64,000 nucleotides of DNA. Source: RUG14130 sp045598325 (GTDB lineage: Bacteria > Bacillota > Clostridia > Christensenellales > Aristaeellaceae). The stretch is taken from contig JAZLLT010000092.1 of the NCBI GenBank assembly GCA_045598325.1, forward strand, positions 62,001-126,000, in the 5' to 3' direction. Shown piece after piece: positions 26,646 through 33,982 of this stretch. Numbering within the stretch: the first letter of the stretch is position 1; each line of letters begins with the position of its first letter. The notes below the pieces were generated by a model that saw nothing but the letters and a program-made list of their open reading frames with translations, was not told the DNA's origin and did not search any database. Both the position numbers and the translations under genes were made by a program.

Positions 26646-26658
26646 AGAGGTTGACATA

Positions 26659-27522
26659 ATGGATATTGATGTATATGTCCTGGTCGGACAAAGCAACGCG
26701 GTAGGTATGGCCAAGGTCCGTTCTCTTGCAGGCATTTCAGACTTGACCTACCCTGATGTTTTGATCTATAACGGCGGTGATTGTCCCGCCGCAGAGAAGA
26801 ACCGTCTCGTGCCGGTTCATGCAGGTCAGGGATGGGGATTCGGCGAAGAACCGTATTTCGGACCGGAGCTTGGTATGGCTTCGGTTTTTTCCGCATCAGA
26901 GCGCCCAGCCGCCATCCTGAAATATGCATACGGCGGAACCGCCATCTTCCGCAATCCCGATCTGAACAACAAGCCGACAAATCATGACAATTGGCACGGC
27001 CCGTGGGACGGTGTACTTCCCGCCTCTACACTCGAAGAAGTAAACGAGTCCACATCCGGGCGTTTATACACCGAATCGCTGCAGACGATACGCAACGGTT
27101 TGTCTGCCCTGCAGGCACTCGGCTATAACCCTGTGATAAAGGGTTTGGTTTGGATGCAGGGTGAAACAGATGGCGAAATCCAGTTCAACAACGAAAAATA
27201 TGCTGCTTCTTCCGTATATGAACATAACCTTACGGAATTGTTCCGGGCGTTCAGAACGGAGTTGACAGCCATCACAGGCAGCGATCAGACACATTTGCCC
27301 ATCATATTCGGAGAGATCAACGAATTCAGTGTCTGCATCGTAAATGCCGCCGAAATCGTTGCCGCGCAGAAACAGGTGGGTAAGCAACCCGACAATTACT
27401 ACATTTCCACCTGTGATTTACCCATTGACCCCGCAATTGATTGCTGGCACTGGACCGGAAAAGAAGCATTCGAGCTTGGCGTACGGTTTGCCGATGCCTT
27501 GAAAAATCATTGCATCATCTGA
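26659..27522 (+). CDS. Sialate O-acetylesterase-type (SASA) carbohydrate esterase
   Basis: A 287-residue SGNH-fold esterase of the SASA type. VGQSNAVGM at 9-17 places the nucleophile at Ser12; WMQGETDGE (about 158-166) is the conserved block with QGE; DCWHWTG (about 263-269) supplies the catalytic His. No signal peptide, so it acts on imported sugars. The ATG at 26659 has GAGAGG 8 bases upstream and lies 13 bases after the LacI stop, so they are probably cotranscribed. Removal of O-acetyl groups from mannan-type oligosaccharides fits the locus. Confidence 0.85.
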   Translation: MDIDVYVLVGQSNAVGMAKVRSLAGISDLTYPDVLIYNGGDCPAAEKNRLVPVHAGQGWGFGEEPYFGPELGMASVFSASERPAAILKYAYGGTAIFRNPDLNNKPTNHDNWHGPWDGVLPASTLEEVNESTSGRLYTESLQTIRNGLSALQALGYNPVIKGLVWMQGETDGEIQFNNEKYAASSVYEHNLTELFRAFRTELTAITGSDQTHLPIIFGEINEFSVCIVNAAEIVAAQKQVGKQPDNYYISTCDLPIDPAIDCWHWTGKEAFELGVRFADALKNHCII

Positions 27523-27712
27523 TATATCTTTGATAAAACCATTCTTTGCCGCATCAGTCGGTATTGCTCTTCTGTTTGAGCAGGCAGCAACTGCCGTATC
27601 GATTTAGTTGCTGTCAAAACAGTTTGCCTTACCGGAATCATTCTATGAACAGTCGACTTGTCGGATATGAATTTTTCCGCTGACTAAACCAAAATGAGAG
27701 GAATACTGAAAA

Positions 27713-29758
27713 ATGAACATTGATTTTGAACACAACGGTATATTTATCCATTTGGAAGTCGAAAATGATGACCGGGTCTCATTACGCAATTGCTCTTTGC
27801 AAAGCAATATCAAAAGCGGAACCGGTTGTTTCTATCCTCTTAATGAAATCCAGATAAACGGATATAATCAAAACGATCATCATGGTTCTAAACATACCAT
27901 GACTTCCCCTGCCGACTTATTGAAATATGAGAGACATGAGATCACCGAAAATGCCTTCGGGCGAATTCTGACAATCGTTCAAAAAGCAGATCCAGTAAGA
28001 GTTCTTACGCAGTGGCAGTTTTTCAAATCGGCAAAAGTGATACGCTGCACTGTCAGCGTAGAGAACACCGGAAAAGAAGATATCGATCTGCAGTACATTT
28101 CCTCCTTTGCAATCACCGGCATCGGTTGGGGCAAAGATCCCCGCAGGGATGAAAGTTACCGGTTATGGCTGCCGCACACGACATGGAAGAGGGAGTGCCA
28201 ATGGAAGAAATATTCTTTGAGCGAGTTGGGATATGACCCCATTGATTTATTCAGTTTAAAAAGAATCGAAGTTTCTTCGGCAGGTACATGGCCTTGCAGT
28301 GAATACCTTCCAATGGGCTGCTTTGAACAGGAAGATCAGGCAATGCTATGGCAGATAGAAGCAGGAACCGATTGGCAGTGGGAGATTACTGATTTAGATG
28401 GGCAGCTTTGTCTGCGTGCCGGCGGTGCTCAGTGGCAGGATCATCAATTTATGAAAACACTGCACCCGGGTGAAGTGTTCACATCTGTTCCGTGCGCAGT
28501 AGCATTCGGATCAGATTTCGAGACAGCAGTCCAAGAGATGACCGCATATCGCCGTCTGATCCGAAGAAAAAACGCAGATAATGATCATCCCAGTGTAATT
28601 TTCAACGATTATATGAACTGTCTTGACGGTGATCCCACGACAGAAAAAGAGATCCCTCTTATCGATGCTGCCGCAAAAGCCGGATGTAAGTATTACTGTA
28701 TTGATGCCGGTTGGTATGCTGACGGGGCTTGGTGGGATGGAGTCGGCGAGTGGATGCCGTCAAAACAGCGCTTCCCCAACGGCATCGAAGAAGTATTGCA
28801 ATATATCAAAAGCAAGGGTATGATTCCGGGGTTGTGGCTGGAAATAGAAGTCATGGGCATCAACTGTCCGATGGCAGACAAAGTGCCCGATGACTGGTTT
28901 TTCTGCATCCGCGGAAAGCGTGTAATCGACCACAGTCGATACCAGCTGGATTTCCGCAATCCGGCTGTACGCAAATATGCCGATTCTGTCATTGACAGGC
29001 TCGTTAACCGGTATGGAGTCGGTTATATCAAAATGGATTACAACATAAACGCCGGAATGGGAACAGATATCCGGTCCGACAGCGTTGGAGAAGGGTTGAC
29101 AGAACATACCAAAGCGTATCATGAGTGGCTTGACAATGTTTTCACCCGCTATCCGGATCTCGTCATTGAAAATTGTTCCAGCGGCGGAATGCGAATGGAA
29201 TATTCGATGCTGCAAAGGCATAGTATTCAGAGTATTACCGATCAAACAAATTACATCGATATGGCTGTCATTGCAGCAAACTGCATGACTGCCTGTACTC
29301 CGGAACAGGCCGCCATTTGGAGCTATCCCATGCGCGCAGGTAATGAAGAAGAAACCATCTTCAACATGGTCAGTGCGATGCTGCTGCGCATTCATCAGAG
29401 CGGACATCTGGCCGAACTTTCCAACGAACGATTTGATTTGGTTCGGGAGGGTATTGCTCTTCACAAAGATATCGTTGAAAAAACAAAAAACGGCGTGCCA
29501 TTCTGGCCGATAGGAATCGCATCGTTCGATGATAGCATCGTTTCTGTCGGTATAGATTGCGGCAGTGAGAGTTATATGGCGGTGTGGCACAGGAATGAAG
29601 GTATGGATGACTTTGTGATACCCATGAGAAACAAAACAAAGGCGGAACTTGTCTACCCGTCATCTCACAACACCATGGATTTCCGGTGGAAGCAAGTCGA
29701 TGGCAGCTTAAAAGGAACAGTCAAAGGAATCAAAGCCCGCCTGTTCAAACTTGTGTAA
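27713..29758 (+). CDS. GH36 alpha-galactosidase
   Basis: A 681-residue GH36 enzyme (clan GH-D). N-terminal beta-sandwich about 1-280, TIM barrel about 290-600, small C-terminal beta domain. The nucleophile is Asp442 in YIKMDYN, and the acid/base is Asp510 in SITDQTN; the substrate-binding ENCSSGGMRMEY motif is at 486-497 and DAGW at 331-334. No signal peptide. It removes alpha-galactose from oligosaccharides, here probably galactosyl branches on mannosides. The preceding 190 bases hold no gene that I can see. Confidence 0.93.
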   Translation: MNIDFEHNGIFIHLEVENDDRVSLRNCSLQSNIKSGTGCFYPLNEIQINGYNQNDHHGSKHTMTSPADLLKYERHEITENAFGRILTIVQKADPVRVLTQWQFFKSAKVIRCTVSVENTGKEDIDLQYISSFAITGIGWGKDPRRDESYRLWLPHTTWKRECQWKKYSLSELGYDPIDLFSLKRIEVSSAGTWPCSEYLPMGCFEQEDQAMLWQIEAGTDWQWEITDLDGQLCLRAGGAQWQDHQFMKTLHPGEVFTSVPCAVAFGSDFETAVQEMTAYRRLIRRKNADNDHPSVIFNDYMNCLDGDPTTEKEIPLIDAAAKAGCKYYCIDAGWYADGAWWDGVGEWMPSKQRFPNGIEEVLQYIKSKGMIPGLWLEIEVMGINCPMADKVPDDWFFCIRGKRVIDHSRYQLDFRNPAVRKYADSVIDRLVNRYGVGYIKMDYNINAGMGTDIRSDSVGEGLTEHTKAYHEWLDNVFTRYPDLVIENCSSGGMRMEYSMLQRHSIQSITDQTNYIDMAVIAANCMTACTPEQAAIWSYPMRAGNEEETIFNMVSAMLLRIHQSGHLAELSNERFDLVREGIALHKDIVEKTKNGVPFWPIGIASFDDSIVSVGIDCGSESYMAVWHRNEGMDDFVIPMRNKTKAELVYPSSHNTMDFRWKQVDGSLKGTVKGIKARLFKLV

Positions 29759-29943
29759 GACTTTATATAAGTAAATACCAATAGTTCGGGACAAGGCCGA
29801 AATCAAACATCGCTGTTCAAAGCTTTTTTCCGGTCTTGCAATTGCTTCCACGCTGCTGTCGGCAGGAAGGGTTTTGACGCTCTCCCCGTAACGAATCGTG
29901 ATGCTTGAACCGGCAGCGGCATATCGCGGAGTTTTCGGGTCAC
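29759..29943. other. Gene-free junction between sugar locus and phage remnant
   Basis: No complete gene. A minus-strand frame stays open for about 70 codons here (readable as DPKTPRYAAAGSSITIRYG and onward) and runs on antisense to the GH36 end; it looks coding-like but matches nothing I know. Probably debris from the insertion that brought the phage genes. Confidence 0.4.
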
Positions 29944-29982
29944 AAAAAGACGGTCAACTTCATCGGTTGAACCGTCTTTTTC
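29944..29982. terminator. Bidirectional intrinsic terminator
   Basis: AAAAAGACGGT-CAAC pairs with GGTTGAACCGTCTTTTT around a short loop, with T-runs in both directions. It ends rightward sugar-locus transcription at the border of the phage remnant. Confidence 0.85.
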
Positions 29983-30288
29983 CTTTCATATCAACGGCTT
30001 TATAATGCTCAGCGGTATACAGTAAATGAAAACGGTTTTGCCGAAGAAACGCTGCACGCTGTTTGCCCGCCTGCGTGGGCGTACTATCGGCAGTTGTCCG
30101 GGAAAGAATACTATGCCGCGAACGCAGAAAACGTGCAGGAAGAAATCATGTTTCAGATAAATTACCGAAACGATCTGACAACCCGGCACATTATCCGCTA
30201 TCGCGGCATTCTGTGGGACATTACCCGCATAGACGATTATGAGGGACGCAAAGAGGACTTGAAGGTGTACTGCAAGCGGAAATGTTAA
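29983..30288 (+). pseudogene. 5'-truncated phage head-closure (head-tail joining) protein
   Basis: An open frame without start codon, readable from about 29983, whose product (YTVNENGFAEETLH, VQEEIMFQINYRND, ILWDITRIDDYEGRKEDL in order) matches the head-tail joining family (SPP1 gp16-like, about 110 residues). The N-terminal 10-15 residues are missing and replaced by terminator sequence, so it cannot be expressed normally. Its stop overlaps the end of the convergent zinc-ribbon gene by three bases. It shows that the neighbouring genes arrived with a siphophage-like prophage. Confidence 0.72.
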
Positions 30289-30473
30289 TGCGTGCGCTGC
30301 TGGCGTATCTGCTGCAATATTTCCTGCTGCTTTTCAGCGGGCAAGCCTGCTGCCGCAAGCGCTTCAAGAATGCCGCAATCCGGGCAAATTTCCGTTTCGT
30401 TATCGTCCCTTGACAATGCGGAATGTTCGCTATATTCCTTGCCGCATTTGGGGCAGAGCTTCATATTTTCCAT
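30285..30473 (-). CDS. Small zinc-ribbon protein, phage-associated
   Basis: A 62-residue protein with two CxxC knuckles (CPKCGKEY at residues 8-15 and CPDCG at 31-35), so a probable single zinc-ribbon, and a glutamine-rich C-terminal helix (QQEILQQIRQQ). GAAGGTG lies 5 bases before the ATG. Similar proteins occur in Clostridia prophage structural regions next to head genes. No function is assigned. Confidence 0.7.
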   Translation of the reverse strand: MENMKLCPKCGKEYSEHSALSRDDNETEICPDCGILEALAAAGLPAEKQQEILQQIRQQRTH

Positions 30474-30560
30474 TGCTGCACCTTCTTTCTGTTCTTATGC
30501 TCATTATATCAGAATCGGCGTGTGCCGCAAGCAAAGTTGCATGAATTTACGGGAATGATG

Positions 30561-30589
30561 TTGCGCGTGTGCTGATTTTGCGGTATAAT
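30561..30589 (+). promoter_or_regulatory. Promoter of methyltransferase-nuclease unit
   Basis: TTGCGC (30561-30566) and consensus TATAAT (30584-30589) with 17 bases between, about 57 bases before the methyltransferase start. Confidence 0.6.
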
Positions 30590-30645
30590 GTAAATGGATA
30601 TTTGTAGGTATATGGTGCTATGAGACTTGAAAGGTGGCAATGCAC

Positions 30646-31869
30646 ATGCCGAAAAAGAATAACACATTAACAGCTGCAAAAAACCAAAAGAGCGATGAGT
30701 TTTATACGCAGTATGAAGATATTCAGCGCGAAATAAACGCATATTTGGAGTTTGACCCGGACACATTCCGGGATAAAACTGTTTTGCTGCCTTGTGATGA
30801 TCCCGAATGGAGCAACTTCACGCGCTTTTTTGCGCAGAACTTTGAAATGCTGGGATTGAAAAAACTCATATCTACAAGTTACGCATATGAAAGCAAACAG
30901 GCACATGAACCTGTTCAGCTTTCAATGTTTGAGTTTTTGACAGAATTTGAAACAGAATCGCCCCTCTATAACGCTGAACAATCCCCAAAGCGTGGGCGAA
31001 TTTTTACGCTGACCCGCAGGAACAAAAAAGTTGACATTAACGATCTGCAATGGAAATACCTTGACGGGGACGGCGATTTTAGAAGCACAGAAGTAACGGC
31101 ATTGCGGGATGAAGCGGACATAATCGTTACTAACCCGCCTTTTTCGCTGTTCCGTGAATTTCTCGCATGGGTAATGGAGGCGAATAAGAAGTTTTTGATT
31201 ATCGGTAATGTCAACTGTATTTCATACAAAGAAATGTTCCCTTTGATTAAAGATAACCGTGTTTGGACAGGCTGCCGCTTTAATCAACGTGTCAACGGTA
31301 AGATAATGACATTTCGTGTGCCGGATAGCTACCCATTGACAGGAACAGAATTGTTTGTTGGTGATGATGGAAAGAAGTATATTAGTGTTGCAGGAACGGG
31401 ATGGTTCACTAACCTTGACCATGGGCGGCGGCATCAGCCTATATCCCTTATGACAATGGCTGACAATCTAAAATTCAGCGTTCATAAGGAAATCAAAGAA
31501 AACGGCTATCCGCATTATGATAATTACGATGCTATCGAAGTACCGTTTACTGACGCAATTCCGGCTGATTATGATGGTATTATGGGCGTGCCTATTAGCT
31601 TTATCAAATACTACTGTCCAGAACAGTTTGAAATCATGGGTATCACGCTGGGGAATACTGTTGAATACGAAATGACAAAGATATACACGGCTGCTGTTCA
31701 ACATAATAAAAACGGTTCAACGCAACCGGGCAGTAAGGTGAACACCCGTGCGGCAATATGTGTTTCAGAAAAGCCAACAGACTCAGTGTATTATACGGCA
31801 GATAATTGTGATGGTTTCTTAATCAGTATATATCCGCGAATCCTTATAAGGAGGATAGTTAACGAATGA
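30646..31869 (+). CDS. EcoRI-type adenine-specific DNA methyltransferase
   Basis: A 407-residue methyltransferase of the EcoRI family, which makes N6-methyladenine. The catalytic motif is NPPF at 163-166 (IIVTNPPFSLFREF), and VLLPCDDPEWSNFTRFF near 46-62 is the family's unusual N-terminal block. The C-terminal half (about 230-400) likely recognises the target sequence. The ATG at 30646 has AAGGTGG 8 bases upstream; the ATG two codons earlier is too close. Its stop overlaps the start of the DUF262-HNH gene (ATGA), implying coupled expression and shared function as modification partner of a nuclease. Confidence 0.9.
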   Translation: MPKKNNTLTAAKNQKSDEFYTQYEDIQREINAYLEFDPDTFRDKTVLLPCDDPEWSNFTRFFAQNFEMLGLKKLISTSYAYESKQAHEPVQLSMFEFLTEFETESPLYNAEQSPKRGRIFTLTRRNKKVDINDLQWKYLDGDGDFRSTEVTALRDEADIIVTNPPFSLFREFLAWVMEANKKFLIIGNVNCISYKEMFPLIKDNRVWTGCRFNQRVNGKIMTFRVPDSYPLTGTELFVGDDGKKYISVAGTGWFTNLDHGRRHQPISLMTMADNLKFSVHKEIKENGYPHYDNYDAIEVPFTDAIPADYDGIMGVPISFIKYYCPEQFEIMGITLGNTVEYEMTKIYTAAVQHNKNGSTQPGSKVNTRAAICVSEKPTDSVYYTADNCDGFLISIYPRILIRRIVNE

Positions 31870-33029
31870 ATACCGTCTTGAACATCGACTTGACCGTTGA
31901 GAAAGTCTGTGAAGGTTTTGTCTACAACGAATATGAAGGTAAGGGCTTGTTCGGGCTTGCGGGCAAACTTGTTATTCAGCCGGAATATCAGCGTAACTAT
32001 ATCTATGCTGACGGTAAAAAGGACGTTGCCGTTATTCAATCGCTGCTGAAAGGCTATCCTATCGGACTTATTTACTTCACCAAAGTTGCCGAAGATAAGT
32101 TTGAAATACTGGACGGGCAACAGCGCATTACAAGCATAGGGCGCTTTCTGACGGGCAAGTTTCCGATCATCGGCGCAGACGGCGTGCCGCATTATTTCAG
32201 CGGTTTGGCAGAGGACTTGCAGCGCAGAATCCTTGACACGAAGCTGACGATTTACGAATGTTCCGGCACAGAATCCGAAATCAAAGCATGGTTTGAAACG
32301 ATCAACATTGCGGGCGTGCCGCTCAATGAACAGGAATTGTCAAATGCGATTCATTCCGGACCGTTTGTAACGCTGGCAAAATCCGTGTTCAGCAACAGTC
32401 AAAACGCCAATATTCAGAAATGGAGTGCATATATCAGCGGTGACGTAAAGCGGCAGGATTATTTGCGCACGGCGTTGAACTGGGTAAGCAAGGGCAATAT
32501 TGATGATTATATGAGCCGTCACAGGTTCGACACGAACATAACGGAACTGACAACCTATTTCAACAGCGTTATTGACTGGGTATCAAGCGTTTTTCAAGAT
32601 GTGGAAAGTGAAATGCGCGGTTTGAACTGGGGCGCGTTATATGAGAAATATCACATGAACGCATATAGCCCGGCAGAGGTTCATAACAAGCTGCAAGCGC
32701 TTTATGCTGACTTTTTCGTAAAGAACCGCAAGGGCGTATTTGAATACATATTAGGCGGCTGCGTTGACACGAAACTGCTTGACATACGCATATTCGATGA
32801 AGTAACGAAAAGAACGGTATACGCGCAGCAGACGCAGGCGGCAACCGCAGCAGGCGTTTCAAACTGTCCGCTGTGCGCAATGGGACATGATAACAACAGG
32901 CAGCGCATTTATAAGCAAAAGGAAATGGACGCAGACCATGTGACGGCATGGAGCAACGGCGGCGCAACCGACATAAGCAACTGCACAATGCTGTGCGCAA
33001 CCCATAACCGTGCCAAAGGAAACAAGTAA
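31866..33029 (+). CDS. DUF262 domain nuclease with C-terminal HNH
   Basis: A 387-residue protein. Residues about 25-130 form a DUF262 (GmrS/ParB-like NTPase) domain with PEYQRNYIY (39-47) and ILDGQQRITSI (81-91), the motif that binds and hydrolyses nucleotide in GmrSD-type systems. The C-terminus has a zinc-bound HNH nuclease: CPLC near 337, DADH (His358) and CATHN (His380). A single protein thus holds both the regulatory and the cutting part. Coupled to an adenine methyltransferase by an ATGA overlap, it reads as a compact restriction-modification or anti-phage unit. Target and nucleotide are unknown. Confidence 0.88.
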   Translation: MNTVLNIDLTVEKVCEGFVYNEYEGKGLFGLAGKLVIQPEYQRNYIYADGKKDVAVIQSLLKGYPIGLIYFTKVAEDKFEILDGQQRITSIGRFLTGKFPIIGADGVPHYFSGLAEDLQRRILDTKLTIYECSGTESEIKAWFETINIAGVPLNEQELSNAIHSGPFVTLAKSVFSNSQNANIQKWSAYISGDVKRQDYLRTALNWVSKGNIDDYMSRHRFDTNITELTTYFNSVIDWVSSVFQDVESEMRGLNWGALYEKYHMNAYSPAEVHNKLQALYADFFVKNRKGVFEYILGGCVDTKLLDIRIFDEVTKRTVYAQQTQAATAAGVSNCPLCAMGHDNNRQRIYKQKEMDADHVTAWSNGGATDISNCTMLCATHNRAKGNK

Positions 33030-33082
33030 TTGTCGCTTATCGTCTGCAATTTCTTATAATAGCTTGCAGATTCAAGCGACAA
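33030..33082. repeat. Long inverted repeat directly after the nuclease stop
   Basis: TTGTCGCTT (33030-33038) and TCTGCAA (33043-33049) pair with TTGCAGA (33064-33070) and AAGCGACAA (33074-33082), giving a 9+7 bp stem. AAGCGACAA is repeated again at 33085-33093. No T-run follows, so it is not a standard terminator; it may be an mRNA 3' structure or a recombination site. Confidence 0.6.
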
Positions 33083-33155
33083 GCAAGCGACAACGCAAAA
33101 ACGGCAATGTATAGATATTAGAAAATACCACAATATATAGGGCTTTATACACATT

Positions 33156-33203
33156 AGACACACTATATATGCACATTATGTGCAAATATGGTGTGTCTTT
33201 TTT
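33156..33203. terminator. Intrinsic terminator at right end of phage segment
   Basis: AGACACAC pairs with GTGTGTCT, enclosing a second palindrome (GCACAT/ATGTGC), and is followed by TTTTTT. It closes the rightward nuclease transcript at the junction with the ABC-ATPase fragment. Confidence 0.75.
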
Positions 33204-33771
33204 AATTCTCGGTGGTATGCGCCACATCGGTGATCTCCGCCGCGATCTTTCCGTCATGGAACACGAGGATGCGGTCGGAAAGGCTCAGCACTTCGCCGAG
33301 ATCAGCGGAGACCAGCAGGATGGCGCAACCGCTGTCCCGCATGGATACCAGTTTTTCGTGGATGAATTCGATGGCACCCACATCGACGCCGCGGGTCGGC
33401 TGATCGGCGACCACGATGGCAGGATCATCCGTGAGTTCTCTGGCGAGCACGACCTTCTGCATGTTGCCGCCGGAGAGCATGGAGATGCCCTGATGCAGTT
33501 CGCCCTTCACGCGGAAATCCGAAATCTGCTTTTCCGCCTTCTTTGCAAGGGCTTTGAATTTGATGAAGCCGAATCTTGATTCCTTCGCGAAATCGACCGC
33601 GATGAGGTTGCTCAGGATATCTTCCTTCTGGTTGGTGCCCATGGTCATGCGGTCCTCCGGGATGTGGGAAAGTCCCATCCCGCGGATGGCACGCACGGTC
33701 CTGTCAGCGATCTCGTTGCCCCGCACCGTGATGCTGCCATACCTTAGCGCGTAACCGATGTCAATCTCACA
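33202..33771 (-). pseudogene. Fragment of an RbsA/YufO-type ABC ATPase
   Basis: About 190 codons matching the C-terminal half of the second ATPase domain of simple-sugar or nucleoside importers (RbsA/MglA type, normally about 500 residues). Signature LSGGNMQKV, Walker B AIVVADQPTRGVDVG and the switch region LLVSADLGEVLSLSDR are present, but there is no Walker A and no first ATPase domain. The end (DITDVAHTTEN-like) also lacks the usual C-terminal helix, having been cut at the terminator. No plausible ribosome binding site. A host gene broken at both sides by rearrangement; nothing of its partner permeases is nearby. Confidence 0.82.
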
Positions 33772-33982
33772 ACCTATCCGCACCATATATATAACAAGCA
33801 GACAACACACCGGCCGGTTTCCGGGCTTTCAAGCGCAGCGAAGCGGGCGCTGCCGGTATACACAATACCGGCGGATTTATCAACCTTCGCGCCGCATTTT
33901 TCACACGGAATGAAAATCTCCCCTGTGGATTTTCCGTGGATGATATGATATAATGTCCCTTATCAACTTGAAGGAGAAAACC

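Larger units (their letters stand above)
29983..33203. mobile_element. Phage-derived accessory segment
   Basis: Bounded by two strong terminators, this block contains a truncated head-closure gene, a phage-type zinc-ribbon gene and a methyltransferase/nuclease pair, and it abuts an ABC-transporter gene fragment. No integrase, portal or terminase is present, so it is a residue rather than a functional prophage. Exact ends are inferred from gene breakage. Confidence 0.6.

Noticed and set aside
33852..33872. Hairpin GCCGGTAT/ATACCGGC upstream of tex considered as a terminator
   Set aside because: No T-run on either strand; kept only as a possible structured element of no clear role.
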